From positions 1-64,000 of the forward strand of contig NZ_VRKO01000004.1 of NCBI RefSeq assembly GCF_012271765.1: DNA of 64,000 bases, read 5' to 3'. Origin of the DNA: Erwinia rhapontici (GTDB taxonomy: Bacteria; Pseudomonadota; Gammaproteobacteria; Enterobacterales; Enterobacteriaceae). Under the pieces are notes generated by a model. The model saw nothing but the letters and a program-made list of their open reading frames with translations. It was not told the origin of the DNA and made no database searches. The position numbers were made by a program, and so were the translations under genes. Below, piece after piece: positions 1 to 10,945 of this stretch (positions are counted from its first letter, which is position 1; each line of letters starts with the position of its first letter).

Positions 1-27
1 ATTATCAGGGTCGACCCGGCATAAAAG

Positions 28-74
28 TGTTACCTGTGTGCCCGGTCTGATCTGTTACCTATGTACCCGGTCCT
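28..74. repeat. Two 24-bp-spaced direct repeats, possible IS end relic
   Basis: Two near-identical units beginning TGTTACCT and containing CCCGGTC start at 28 and 52. Closely spaced subterminal repeats of this kind occur at the ends of some insertion sequences. No transposase lies in the window beside them, so the IS reading is a guess and the element may continue upstream of the window. Confidence 0.3.
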
Positions 75-80
75 ACACAC

Positions 81-398
81 GCCTCGCCTGCGCCCTCAAT
101 CCGCGTCGGCCTGCGGGTCGGGCATGCCCGACCCCTACGCACACCGTATTCCATAAACCGCATTCCGTAGGGGCGAGGCACGCCTCGCCCGCGTCCTCAA
201 TCCGCGTCGGCCTGCGGGTCGGGCATGCCCGACCCCTACGCACACCATATTCCGTAAACTGTACTCCGTAGGGGTGAGGCACGCCTCGCCTGCGCCCTCA
301 ATCCGCGTCGGCCTGCGTGTCGGGCATGCCCGACCCCTACGCACACCGCATTCCGTAAACTGTACTCCGTAGGGGTGAGGCATGCCTCGCCCGCGCCT
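81..398. repeat. Tandem 101-bp REP-type repeat array (3 units plus a partial)
   Basis: Units begin at 81, 182 and 283, and a truncated fourth at 384 runs up to the stop codon of the laccase-domain gene. Each unit carries two palindromes: a core around GGTCGGGCATGCCCGACC and one around GGCGAGGCACGCCTCGCC. They are linked by an ATTCCGTAAAC-like spacer. The exact 101-bp period and near identity point to recent tandem duplication of a REP/BIME-like unit. The same GGGCATGCCC core recurs at 19216-19329. The repeats create spurious open frames on both strands, which I do not call as genes. Confidence 0.85.
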
Positions 399-1112
399 TC
401 ATCGTCTGGCAATCCACGAAAATCGCTGCTGATAACCGTGCTGAACATGGCTGTTGCGGCGATAGCTGGCCTGCTCCTCCGCCATGCAGTAGGTGCATAT
501 CTGCGACAGCTCAATCTGTTCTTCCGGCACACCCGCACGCAACGCAATACGTTTTGCCAGCAACGGTAGGTCAAACCACACGCCTGCGGTGGTTCCCTGC
601 GCCTGTGGACGTACCGATGCCGGATTAGGCCAGGGGTGGGCAGACCAGGACATCAGTGCGGCCAGCTGATGCGGATCATCTTGTTCTGCCCGGTCTATCA
701 CATCCTGTCCCAGCTCATAACAGCAGGGACCAATCGCCGGGCCGATGGCAATAAACAGACTGTCCGGCGTTGCTCCGCGTTCACACAGATGCGTTATTGC
801 GTTAATCAGTACCCCGCCCAGAATCCCTTTTAAACCACCGTGTACCGCTGCAACCTGCTGCTGACGGCTATCGGCTAACAGGATCGGCAGGCAGTCAGCG
901 GTGTAAATCGCCACGGCATCCTGACCCGTCCCAATCAGTGCATCCGCGTCCTGGCTTTTTACCGGCAGGGCATCCACATCGAGGATGACCCGGGCGCTGT
1001 GGCGCTGCTGATTGTAACGCGTGCCTGCCGCAGGGCGTTCGCCTGCAGCCATAAAGGCGTGATCAAGCCAGTCAAAGCGCGAGAGTAGCGGAGAGAAATA
1101 GGGGGATGACAT
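399..1112 (-). CDS. Laccase-domain (YfiH/PgeF-like, DUF152) protein
   Basis: A 237-residue member of the polyphenol oxidase/laccase-domain family, cytoplasmic proteins related to YfiH/PgeF that act on nucleosides or muropeptides in characterised members. Family landmarks are TADCLPILL, AVHGG with the metal-binding His, GPCCYE with the metal Cys, and a C-terminal CTYC near the end. The usual AVHAGWRG motif reads AVHGGLKG, and the usual YfiH C-terminal FSxRR is only loosely kept, so this is probably a divergent paralogue rather than the housekeeping copy. The ATG at 1112 is preferred over an adjacent TTG because AGGAG lies just upstream. The gene is monocistronic, and its 3' end abuts the REP array. 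Substrate unknown. Confidence 0.8.
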   Translation of the reverse strand: MSSPYFSPLLSRFDWLDHAFMAAGERPAAGTRYNQQRHSARVILDVDALPVKSQDADALIGTGQDAVAIYTADCLPILLADSRQQQVAAVHGGLKGILGGVLINAITHLCERGATPDSLFIAIGPAIGPCCYELGQDVIDRAEQDDPHQLAALMSWSAHPWPNPASVRPQAQGTTAGVWFDLPLLAKRIALRAGVPEEQIELSQICTYCMAEEQASYRRNSHVQHGYQQRFSWIARR

Positions 1113-1227
1113 CAAGTACTCCTGGTCAGTCAGTGTGGCGTCATTGATGCTAGCGCGAAAACGGTATTGAGACCATGGATGTCATCCTGGGGGCGGAGCG
1201 CTTTTCTGGTCCGCCCGGCAGCATCAT

Positions 1228-3267
<2,040 letters not shown>

Positions 3268-3350
3268 TCAAATGACCGTGATGAAAGTGCAGTTAATCGG
3301 TTTGTGATGAATGCCACTGAATACGTCGGGGAGAAAGGGCAACGTGGTTC

Positions 3351-3404
3351 ACGTTATGCGTAACATTGATTTAGTAACATGATTTTTGGTGATCTGATTC
3401 ACAG
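3351..3404 (+). promoter_or_regulatory. Candidate GntR/IdnR box and CRP site upstream of idnD
   Basis: An imperfect palindrome ACGTTATGCGTAACAT (3351-3366) resembles the ATGTTA-N4-TAACAT operator bound by GntR/IdnR-type regulators. About 20 bp downstream, GTGA-TCTGAT-TCAC (3389-3402) has the CRP half-site spacing. The pair lies 60-115 bp before idnD, which fits gluconate/idonate induction plus catabolite control as in E. coli. Pattern match only. Confidence 0.6.
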
Positions 3405-3464
3405 TTTTGCATGTTAAACATCGATTTGATAGGCGCCATGAACTGACACGTACTGGAGAACACC

Positions 3465-4496
3465 ATGAGCACCACCACACAGTCCTGCATGATTAACGGC
3501 AAAGAGCAGGTTGAAGTCATCAGCCAGCAGGTCAATTACCAGGGCGAAGGCACGCTGGTGCGCATTACGCGCGGCGGTATCTGCGGTTCGGATCTGCACT
3601 ACTATCAGCACGGTAAAGTGGGCAGCTTTGCGGTAAAAATGCCGATGATCCTCGGTCATGAAGTGATCGGTCATGTGGTGAAAAGCGACAACCCCGCGCT
3701 AAAAGAGAACCAGAAGGTGGCGGTTAACCCGTCAAAACCCTGTGGCCACTGCAAATACTGCCTGGCGGATGAAGAGAACCAGTGCACCACCATGCGTTTC
3801 TTCGGCAGCGCGATGTATTACCCGCATGTGGACGGCGGTTTCACCCAGTACAAAGTCGTGGATAGCAGCCAGTGCATTCCTTTCGACAATGCCGCTGACG
3901 ATAAAGTGATGGTCTTTGCTGAACCTCTGGCGGTCTGCATTCATGCGGCTAACCAGGGCGGCGATTTGCAGGGCAAAAAAGTCTTTATCTCTGGCGTAGG
4001 CCCAATCGGTTGCCTGATTGCGGCGGCAGCCATAGCGAAAGGCGCAGCAGAAGTGGTCTGTGCGGATGTCAGTGAGCGTTCGCTGGCGATGGCAACGGCG
4101 ATGGGCGCCACCCACACGATCCACGCGGCCAACGGTGATTTCACGCCGTATCTGGCCGACAAAGGTTACTTCGACGTGGCGTTTGAAGCCTCCGGTCATC
4201 CGTCTTCACTGACGCGCTGCCTGGAAGTGACGCGTGCAAAAGGCACGCTGGTGCAGGTGGGCATGGGCGGCGATGTTCCGGGTTTCCCGATCATGATGCT
4301 GATTGCTAAAGAGATCAAACTGGTCGGCTCGTTCCGCTTCACCTTCGAGTTCAACACCGCCGTGGAGTGGCTGGGCAACGGCACCGTCAACCCGCTGCCG
4401 CTGTTCAGCGGGGAATACGACTATCAGAACATTGACGCTGCGCTGCAATTTGCCGGTGACAAAACCCAGGCCGCCAAAGTGCAACTGACATTTTAA
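3465..4496 (+). CDS. idnD: L-idonate 5-dehydrogenase
   Basis: A 343-residue zinc-dependent medium-chain dehydrogenase. It oxidises L-idonate to 5-ketogluconate, the first step of the idn pathway. Visible features are the catalytic-zinc region GGICGSDLHYYQHG (about residues 37-50), GHEVIGHV, the structural-zinc cysteines CGHCKYCLADEENQC (about 90-105), and a Rossmann segment around GVGPIGCL. Size matches the E. coli IdnD family. It is the first gene of the idnD-idnO-idnT operon; idnO begins 9 bp after its stop. The upstream region carries the candidate IdnR/CRP sites. Confidence 0.93.
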   Translation: MSTTTQSCMINGKEQVEVISQQVNYQGEGTLVRITRGGICGSDLHYYQHGKVGSFAVKMPMILGHEVIGHVVKSDNPALKENQKVAVNPSKPCGHCKYCLADEENQCTTMRFFGSAMYYPHVDGGFTQYKVVDSSQCIPFDNAADDKVMVFAEPLAVCIHAANQGGDLQGKKVFISGVGPIGCLIAAAAIAKGAAEVVCADVSERSLAMATAMGATHTIHAANGDFTPYLADKGYFDVAFEASGHPSSLTRCLEVTRAKGTLVQVGMGGDVPGFPIMMLIAKEIKLVGSFRFTFEFNTAVEWLGNGTVNPLPLFSGEYDYQNIDAALQFAGDKTQAAKVQLTF

Positions 4497-4505
4497 GGGA
4501 TGACC

Positions 4506-5270
4506 ATGACGACGCTTTTCTCGCTCGATAACAAACGTGTACTGATCACCGGCTCTGGCCGCGGTATTGGTTTCCTGATGGCGAAAGGGCTGGCACAGGC
4601 CGGAGCCGAAGTGATCATCAACGCCACCACCCAGCAAGGTGCCGACAAAGCGGCTGCGGAACTGACAGAGCAGGGCTTCAAAGCCCACGCGGTGGCCTTC
4701 AACGTCACGCAGTCGGCGGAGGTGAATGCCGCCGTTGAGAAGATTGAACGTGAAATCGGTCCTATCGATGTGCTGGTCAATAACGCCGGTATTCAGCGTC
4801 GCCGCCCGTTCCTGGAGTTCCCGGAGCAGGACTGGAACGATGTGATCGCCGTCAATCAGACAGCGGTGTTCCTCGTCTCTCAGGCGGTGGCCCGCCAGAT
4901 GGTGACGCGCCAGAAAGGCAAAATCATCAATATCGGTTCGATGCAGAGCGAGCTGGGGCGCGACACCATTACTCCTTACGCCGCCTCAAAAGGCGCAGTG
5001 ACGATGCTGACGCGCGGCATGTGTGTGGAGCTGGCTCGCCATAATATTCAGGTCAACGGCATTGCGCCGGGCTATTTCAAAACCGAAATGACCCAGGCAC
5101 TGGCCGATGATGAAGCCTTCACCTCCTGGTTATGCAAGCGTACGCCTGCGGCGCGCTGGGGTAACCCGGAGGAGTTGATCGGGGCGGCGGTGTTCCTGGC
5201 CTCTAAAGCCTCTGATTTTGTGAACGGGCACTTACTTTTTGTAGATGGTGGGATGCGCGTCGCGGTCTAA
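4506..5270 (+). CDS. idnO: Gluconate 5-dehydrogenase (5-ketogluconate reductase)
   Basis: A short-chain dehydrogenase of 254 residues, the length of E. coli IdnO. It reduces 5-ketogluconate to D-gluconate. Seen are the TGSGRGIG cofactor loop, NNAGIQRR, the catalytic Ser of IGSMQSELG, the YAASK catalytic motif, and the substrate-side stretch NGIAPGYFKTEM. The second in-frame ATG (4506) is chosen because it gives proper spacing from the AAGGGA ribosome-binding site overlapping the idnD stop, and matches the family N-terminus; ATG 4500 is too close. Second gene of the idn operon. Confidence 0.93.
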   Translation: MTTLFSLDNKRVLITGSGRGIGFLMAKGLAQAGAEVIINATTQQGADKAAAELTEQGFKAHAVAFNVTQSAEVNAAVEKIEREIGPIDVLVNNAGIQRRRPFLEFPEQDWNDVIAVNQTAVFLVSQAVARQMVTRQKGKIINIGSMQSELGRDTITPYAASKGAVTMLTRGMCVELARHNIQVNGIAPGYFKTEMTQALADDEAFTSWLCKRTPAARWGNPEELIGAAVFLASKASDFVNGHLLFVDGGMRVAV

Positions 5271-5330
5271 ACAGCTATACCCTTAGTCATTAACAACACC
5301 TGTACCTCTACTTTTTAAAGGAAGTGCTTT

Positions 5331-6650
5331 ATGCCCATTACAATAATAGCTATTGGCGTAATCCTGCTGCTGGTGCTGATGATCGTCTTCAAGGTCAACG
5401 GCTTCATCGCATTAGTCTTTGTTTCTGCCGTGGTCGGGGTTGCCGAAGGGATGACGCCGCTGGCGGTTATCGCATCGATTCAGAAAGGCGTGGGCGGCAC
5501 GCTCGGCAGCCTGGCGCTGATCCTGGGCTTCGGGGCGATGCTCGGGAAGCTAGTTTCTGACACCGGGGCGGCACAGCGCGTGGCAACCACGTTGATTGCC
5601 TCCTTTGGTAAACAGCGCGTGCAGTGGGCGCTGATGGTCACCGGACTGATCGTTGGTCTGGCGATGTTCTACGAGATTGGCTTCGTGCTGCTGCTGCCGC
5701 TGGTGTTTACCGTGGTGGCTGCTTCAGGGATGCCGATGCTGTATGTCGGTCTGCCGATGGTGGCCGCACTGTCGGTAACCCACTGCTTCCTGCCGCCACA
5801 TCCGGGACCGACCGCCATTGCGACGATCTTTGGTGCAAACCTCGGGACTACGCTGCTGTACGGCATGATCATCACCATTCCAACGGTGATTATCGCCGGT
5901 CCGATTTTCTCGAAATTCCTGAAAGGTTTTGAAAAATCGCCACCGGAAGGGCTGTATAACCCGAAAATCTTTGAAGATCATGAAATGCCAGGCTTCTGGA
6001 CCAGTATCTTCGCGGCGGTTATCCCGGTGATCCTGATGGCAGTCGCGGCGGTGTTTGAGCTGACCACGCCAAAAGAGAATGTGCTGCGCCAGTTCTTCGA
6101 ATTTGTCGGTAACCCGGCGGTCGCGCTGTTTATCTCTGTGGTGATCGCCGTGTTCACGCTGGGCCTGCGCAACGGGCGTAAAATGGAAGAAGTGATGGAG
6201 ATGTGCAGCTCCTCCATTGCGGCTATCGCCATGATCGTCTTTATCATTGCCGGTGGCGGTGCCTTCAAGCAGGTGCTGGTGGACAGCGGCGTGGGTGACT
6301 ACATCGCTAACATGATGAAAGGCTCATCGCTTTCTCCGTTGCTGATGTGCTGGACCGTGGCGGCTATGCTGCGTATCGCGCTCGGCTCTGCTACCGTCGC
6401 GGCTATTACCACTGCCGGTATCGTTACGCCAATCATCGCCATTACCCACGCCGATCCGGCGCTGATGGTGCTGGCGGTAGGTTCCGGCAGCGTGATCGCT
6501 TCCCACGTCAATGACCCAGGCTTCTGGCTGTTTAAAGGTTACTTCAACCTGAGCGTGATTGAGACGCTGAAAACCTGGACGGTGATGGAAACGCTGATCT
6601 CCTTCCTCGGCCTGGCTGGTGTGTTGATCCTGAACGCCATAATTCATTAA
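5331..6650 (+). CDS. idnT: L-idonate/gluconate:H+ symporter, GntP family
   Basis: A 439-residue inner-membrane permease, the exact length of E. coli IdnT, with about 12-14 hydrophobic segments. Highly conserved GntP-family blocks include LGFGAMLGKL near residue 70, the HCFLPPHPGPTA loop near 160, and SHVNDPGFWL in the C-terminal third. It imports L-idonate and related aldonates for IdnD/IdnO. An AAGGAAG ribosome-binding site precedes the ATG. It lies about 60 bp after idnO with no obvious terminator between, so it is likely co-transcribed. Confidence 0.93.
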   Translation: MPITIIAIGVILLLVLMIVFKVNGFIALVFVSAVVGVAEGMTPLAVIASIQKGVGGTLGSLALILGFGAMLGKLVSDTGAAQRVATTLIASFGKQRVQWALMVTGLIVGLAMFYEIGFVLLLPLVFTVVAASGMPMLYVGLPMVAALSVTHCFLPPHPGPTAIATIFGANLGTTLLYGMIITIPTVIIAGPIFSKFLKGFEKSPPEGLYNPKIFEDHEMPGFWTSIFAAVIPVILMAVAAVFELTTPKENVLRQFFEFVGNPAVALFISVVIAVFTLGLRNGRKMEEVMEMCSSSIAAIAMIVFIIAGGGAFKQVLVDSGVGDYIANMMKGSSLSPLLMCWTVAAMLRIALGSATVAAITTAGIVTPIIAITHADPALMVLAVGSGSVIASHVNDPGFWLFKGYFNLSVIETLKTWTVMETLISFLGLAGVLILNAIIH

Positions 6651-6737
6651 TATCAGGCCGGGTATATCCGGCCACTCCGTTACCCTTACCAGGGGCCAGG
6701 CTTGCCTGGCCCTTTTCACGTTTAAATGGAACCCCCA

Positions 6738-7733
6738 ATGCGCGCGCACCGTATCTCGCTCCAGGACATCGCCACGCTGGCTGGCGTCACGAAAATGACG
6801 GTCAGCCGCTACCTGCGTACACCCGATCGCGTGTCGCCGGAAACCGGGGCGAAAATCGCGCAAATTATCGAAGAGATTAACTACATTCCCAATCGTGCGC
6901 CGGAGATGCTCCTCAGTTCGAAGAGTTACACCCTGGGCGTACTGATCCCCTCGTTTAAAAACCAGATCTTTGCCGATCTCCTCAGCGGGATAGAGGCGGC
7001 CACCAAAGAAGGGCGCTACCAGACACTGATCGCCAACTACAACTACGACAAGCAGACCGAAGAGGAGCAGATCATCAATCTGCTCTCGTACAACATTGAT
7101 GGCATTATCCTCAGTGAAAAGGACCATACCCTGCGTGCGGTGAAGTACCTGCGGGCGGCGCAGATCCCGATTGTCGAAGTGATGGATACCCAGGGCAGTT
7201 GCCTGGATATGCAGGTGGGATTTAACAACTTCAGTGCAGGCTACGATATGACGCGCACGCTGCTCGATCAGGGGCGTAAACGGGTGATTTACTTCGGTTC
7301 CCAGGACGATCGGCGTGATGAGTTTCGCTATCGCGGCTACTGTCAGGCGATGGAGGAGCGCGGTGGCAGTGGGAATCGGGTCAACCCGAAGGCTATCTCA
7401 TCGCAGAAACTGGGCGCGGCGATGCTGGCCAGCGCGCTGGAGCAGTTCCCTGACCTCGATGCGATTTTCTGTACTAACGACGACCTTTCACTCGGTGCAT
7501 TACTGCACTGCCAGCGCCACGGCATCGCCGTTCCGGGCCGCATTGCGATTGCCGGATTCCACGGGCTGGATATCAGCCGCGAAATGTACCCGACAATGGC
7601 CAGTGTGATTACCCCGCGTTACGCCATTGGGTATACCGCGGCCGAGCTGTTGTTGAAAAAGATTGGCGACAGCCGTTTTTCGGCCGACTCGGTGGACCTG
7701 AGTTACCAGATATTTATGGGTGAAACGATCTGA
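6738..7733 (+). CDS. idnR: LacI-family regulator of idonate catabolism
   Basis: A 331-residue LacI/GalR-family regulator. The N-terminal helix-turn-helix is ISLQDIATLAGVTKMTVSRYLR, followed by a hinge and a periplasmic-binding-protein-like ligand domain with SYNIDGIILSEK and CTNDDLSLGALL. These agree with IdnR, which activates the idn genes with idonate or 5-ketogluconate and cross-talks with GntR. ATG 6738 (MRAHRIS) is chosen over ATG 6726 because it matches the family N-terminus. It is the last gene of the idn cluster, 87 bp downstream of idnT. Confidence 0.9.
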   Translation: MRAHRISLQDIATLAGVTKMTVSRYLRTPDRVSPETGAKIAQIIEEINYIPNRAPEMLLSSKSYTLGVLIPSFKNQIFADLLSGIEAATKEGRYQTLIANYNYDKQTEEEQIINLLSYNIDGIILSEKDHTLRAVKYLRAAQIPIVEVMDTQGSCLDMQVGFNNFSAGYDMTRTLLDQGRKRVIYFGSQDDRRDEFRYRGYCQAMEERGGSGNRVNPKAISSQKLGAAMLASALEQFPDLDAIFCTNDDLSLGALLHCQRHGIAVPGRIAIAGFHGLDISREMYPTMASVITPRYAIGYTAAELLLKKIGDSRFSADSVDLSYQIFMGETI

Positions 7734-8174
7734 AGTGTAAATCTGATTAAATAAAATCAACTTTGCTGACAGTAATTGATAAATCACGTCACTAATTAAT
7801 AAATAGAGTTGAAGCAGGGAGATAATTATTCCTTCTTATCCTCTTCTGAGTTAGTGTCACTTTTATTAGTTACATAAAGAGATTTACGTTTTTATATTAG
7901 ATGCGTGTTTCCTGATTTATTTTATTTCGCTCCTTTGTTGTTCGTATCATCTATATGATAAATGGCTATATTTTTTGTTTATTATCAATGATTTCATTCA
8001 TCAATAAGTTTATATTATTTTATTTCCATGCCTGTTTAACTCAATTTAATAAAGCACATTTAATTAACATTACATTTCGGTTATTTATTATCACTTAAGA
8101 TTAATCTTAATCACTTCCGGTTAACTAAGATGTTAGAACTTATTTCACATTTTCCCCGGAAGAGAGATTCTATT
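7734..8174. other. AT-rich intergenic region with a perfect 16-bp palindrome
   Basis: No gene is supported in this stretch, which is much richer in A/T than its neighbours. It holds the perfect palindrome TTAAGATTAATCTTAA at 8095-8110, shortly upstream of the carbonic anhydrase gene. This could be an operator or part of its promoter. Several TATAAT-like sequences are present but none is decisive. Confidence 0.6.
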
Positions 8175-8798
8175 TTGACGACCCTCAAACCCCTGTTAGC
8201 TAAAAACCGCAGTTGGGCTTTACAGCGACGCCAACGTGATCCGCACTATTTCCGGCAAAATGTGGACGGGCAGCAGCCTCACTCTTTGTGGATCGGCTGT
8301 TCTGACAGCCGTGTACCGGCGGAGGTGCTGACCGGCGCCCACCCGGGCGAGCTTTTCGTCCATCGCAACATTGCCAATATGGTGGTCAGCAATGACGACA
8401 ACTTTATGAGCGTATTGCAGTATGCGATTGAATATCTTAAAGTTTCACACATTGTTCTCTGTGGTCATTACGGCTGCGGCGGCGTGCAGGCGGCGCTGAC
8501 GCTGCCGGATATTCCGCTGGGGGATGAAAACTCAGCGCTGGCGCGGCGCATCACTCAGCTGCGCCACGGCATCGCCTCCGAACTTGCGCCGCTGAGTACA
8601 GAAGAACTGCCGGGGGATCATCTGAATCGGCTGGTGGAAGCCAATGTTCTGACACAGTTCAGCCAGTTAGTAAAAACCGCCCCGGTGCTGAAAGCCTGGC
8701 GTGACGGCGTGGCGCTGGATGTGTTCGGCTGTGTGTACGATCTGCACAGCGGGCATTTGAAGGAACTAATCCAGCAGGCAGAAGAGGACAGCGTATGA
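8175..8798 (+). CDS. Beta-class carbonic anhydrase
   Basis: A zinc enzyme interconverting CO2 and bicarbonate in the cytoplasm. The beta-class signatures are CSDSR (zinc Cys plus the Asp-Arg pair), HRNIANMV, and HYGCGGVQAA (zinc His and Cys). The family start is read at TTG 8175 (protein MTTLKPLLAKNRSW..., 207 residues). A GGAAGAGAG ribosome-binding site sits 8 bp upstream, and this N-terminus aligns with Can-type enzymes. An in-frame ATG at 8130 would add 15 residues but has a poor ribosome-binding site. The gene overlaps the following SulP transporter by 4 bp (ATGA), so the two are translationally coupled and likely cooperate. Confidence 0.9.
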   Translation: MTTLKPLLAKNRSWALQRRQRDPHYFRQNVDGQQPHSLWIGCSDSRVPAEVLTGAHPGELFVHRNIANMVVSNDDNFMSVLQYAIEYLKVSHIVLCGHYGCGGVQAALTLPDIPLGDENSALARRITQLRHGIASELAPLSTEELPGDHLNRLVEANVLTQFSQLVKTAPVLKAWRDGVALDVFGCVYDLHSGHLKELIQQAEEDSV

Positions 8799-10273
8799 AT
8801 CTGAATACCTTACGTCAGGATATTCCAGCGGGGCTGGTGGTCTTCCTCGTGGCGCTACCGCTGTGCCTCGGGATTGCTCAGGCCAGCGGATTGCCACCCT
8901 TCGTCGGGCTGCTGACGGGCGTCATCGGTGGCCTGGTGGTCACCACCTTCAGCCCGTCGAAATTTGCGGTCAGTGGCCCTGCGGCGGGCCTGGTGACCAT
9001 TGTGACGGGGGCTATCGAGACCCTGGGATCGTTCTCCGCACTGCTGATGGCATTGATGATCGCTGGCGTATTGCAGTTTTTGCTGGGCGCATTGCGTGCC
9101 GGGCGTTTTATCTCGCTGGTGCCGGGAAGCGTGATCAAAGGGATGCTGGCCGCGATTGGTATCCTGCTGATTATTCAGCAAATACCGGTGGCGCTGGGTG
9201 CTGCGGGTGAAGAGGGCTGGTCATCACTGCTGCATGAGGGGGCAATCAATGTGTCACTTCCTGCGGTAGCGGTAGCATTTGCCGGGCTACTGGTGCTCGG
9301 GCTGTGGACCACGCCTGCTATCAAGCGGAATCGTTGGCTGGGATGGATGCCCGGCCCGCTGGTGGCGGTGCTGCTCGGCTGTCTGGCGACGGTGCTTGGA
9401 GGGCGTTTTTTCCCGGATATCGCCAGCCATCTGCCGCGCATCTCGCTGCCCGCTTTTGACAGTATTGCCACGTTAACCGGGGAGCTGGAGCGGCCGGACT
9501 GGCTGGCGTGGCAGAACCCGGCGGTCTATATCGTTGCCGCCACGTTGGCGATTGTCGCCAGCCTGGAAACCCTGCTTAGTCAGGAAGCGCTGAAGAAACT
9601 GCGTACGCAAACCCCGGCCCCCTCTCCTGATAAGGAGATGCGCGCTCAGGGTATCGGTAACCTGCTGTCCGGCTTTATGGGGGGGCTGCCGATCACTGCC
9701 GTTATCGTGCGCAGTTCGGTCAACGTCAGCGCGGGCGCTCGCAGTAAACTTTCTATATTGATCCACGGTGTGCTGCTGCTGGTGTGCGGCTTGTGGTTCA
9801 GCGGATTGCTGAATGCGATCCCGCTGGCGAGCCTTGCGGCGGTGCTGCTGTATACAGGCTATAAGCTGGCTACGCCGGGGCTGTTTGTGTCACAAATCCG
9901 CCAGGGAGCGCCGCAGTGGGTGCCGTTTATGGCGACCATCGGCGGTATTCTGATTTTCGGAATGCTGGCGGGGATTGGCATTGGTCTGGCGACGCAGATC
10001 CTGTTCAGCATCTATAAAAGCCATCGTAATGCGATGTTGCTGACGCGCTATGACGATCATTATGTGCTGCGTTTTCAGCAGAACCTGACCTTTATGCATA
10101 ATCCGCGCCTCAAAGGCCTGCTGGCGCAGATCCCGGAGAACAGCGTGGTGATTGTGGACCACGATAATGCCGAATACATCGATCCTGATGTGGAAGCGAT
10201 ATTACAGGACTTCGGCGAGGGGGCGAAAAAACGGGGGATCCAGCTGAATCAGTGGCCGGTGAAACTGGCGTAA
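8795..10273 (+). CDS. SulP-family anion (probable bicarbonate) transporter
   Basis: A 492-residue membrane protein with the SulP core: PAGLVVFLVALPLCLGIA at the start, the FSPSKFAVSGPAAGL sulfate-transporter signature region, then about 10-12 hydrophobic segments. The C-terminal 100 residues or so are soluble and may form a short STAS-like domain. SulP proteins move sulfate, dicarboxylates or bicarbonate. Overlap with a carbonic anhydrase gene strongly suggests bicarbonate here, by known SulP/CA pairings. Substrate is inferred, not visible in the sequence. Confidence 0.85.
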   Translation: MNLNTLRQDIPAGLVVFLVALPLCLGIAQASGLPPFVGLLTGVIGGLVVTTFSPSKFAVSGPAAGLVTIVTGAIETLGSFSALLMALMIAGVLQFLLGALRAGRFISLVPGSVIKGMLAAIGILLIIQQIPVALGAAGEEGWSSLLHEGAINVSLPAVAVAFAGLLVLGLWTTPAIKRNRWLGWMPGPLVAVLLGCLATVLGGRFFPDIASHLPRISLPAFDSIATLTGELERPDWLAWQNPAVYIVAATLAIVASLETLLSQEALKKLRTQTPAPSPDKEMRAQGIGNLLSGFMGGLPITAVIVRSSVNVSAGARSKLSILIHGVLLLVCGLWFSGLLNAIPLASLAAVLLYTGYKLATPGLFVSQIRQGAPQWVPFMATIGGILIFGMLAGIGIGLATQILFSIYKSHRNAMLLTRYDDHYVLRFQQNLTFMHNPRLKGLLAQIPENSVVIVDHDNAEYIDPDVEAILQDFGEGAKKRGIQLNQWPVKLA

Positions 10274-10292
10274 TCCGCGTCACTTAGCTGAC

Positions 10293-10316
10293 AAGGCCAC
10301 AGGGGGTGGCCTTTTT
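10293..10316. terminator. Intrinsic terminator after the SulP gene
   Basis: Stem AAGGCCAC/GTGGCCTT with a 5-nt loop is followed by a T-run. It lies between the convergent SulP and cI genes and marks the edge between host backbone and the phage-tail island. Confidence 0.85.
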
Positions 10317-10330
10317 TGCGGCTGGCCTGC

Positions 10331-10945
10331 TTACAACGGGGTGCAGGCAATCACGATACGGGCCAGCGGGACCAGCTCATTCAGGGCGCATTCAAACTGC
10401 TGCTGACCGTTAGCAACGCGCACGCGTCCGGGAGGAATACGCGTCAGGCTGCGAATACTCACCTGGCCTTCCAGCGACACCAGCCAGTCACCATCCAGGA
10501 CCTCACTGAATGCCTGCTCAGCAATAAACTGCTGGTTGCCTTCAACAATCACCAGCGGCTGTTCAATGGCGCTGGGCCAGGCCTCAAAGAACGCCGCGTC
10601 GACGGCAATGCTGGTGAGCGTTGTCAGCTTTCCGGCGTCCAGGCGTTGACGGGCAAGCGTCTGGGTATTTCCGTTTTGCGAGGGCGGCGTGCGGTTTTCT
10701 GCCGGGCCTGGCTGCTCACCCTCTCCGGTTGCCAGCCACTGCAATGAGGCCTGCGTATCGGCCATGCAGCGGATGACGATATCTGAGGGGAAATAACCGC
10801 GCGAATAGCGATTCGCCAGGCTGCTGCTGGCAATCCCTAAATGCTCAGCCAGCGCCAGTTTCGTGGTAAAGCCGTAGGCCTGGAGCACGCGATCCAGCAC
10901 CTCTTTTGCACCGCTTTGAAAATCGATTTTTAGGCTCACGCTCAA
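10331..10945 (-). CDS. cI: 186-type phage CI repressor
   Basis: A 204-residue repressor closely resembling coliphage 186 CI. The N-terminal DNA-binding domain has the block IASSSLANRYSRG (about residues 37-49) and WLATGEGE (about 70-77). A variable linker follows. The C-terminal oligomerisation domain includes VDAAFF, GDWLVSLEG, SIRSLTRIP and FECALNEL. It would hold the tail operons silent. It lacks an obvious RecA-cleavable Ala-Gly pair with Ser/Lys catalytic residues, as expected for 186 CI, which is inactivated by an SOS-induced antirepressor instead. It is transcribed leftwards, divergent from the LexA-boxed gene at 11407. Confidence 0.87.
   Translation of the reverse strand: MSVSLKIDFQSGAKEVLDRVLQAYGFTTKLALAEHLGIASSSLANRYSRGYFPSDIVIRCMADTQASLQWLATGEGEQPGPAENRTPPSQNGNTQTLARQRLDAGKLTTLTSIAVDAAFFEAWPSAIEQPLVIVEGNQQFIAEQAFSEVLDGDWLVSLEGQVSIRSLTRIPPGRVRVANGQQQFECALNELVPLARIVIACTPL

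Noticed and set aside
38-398. Apparent small proteins on both strands across the first 400 bp
   Set aside because: They are translations of the 101-bp REP array, repeating the same peptide in different frames without ribosome-binding sites.
10331-10945. LexA-like self-cleaving (S24) repressor
   Set aside because: The Ala-Gly cleavage site and Ser/Lys dyad are not evident, and the C-terminal half follows 186 CI, which is not RecA-cleaved.
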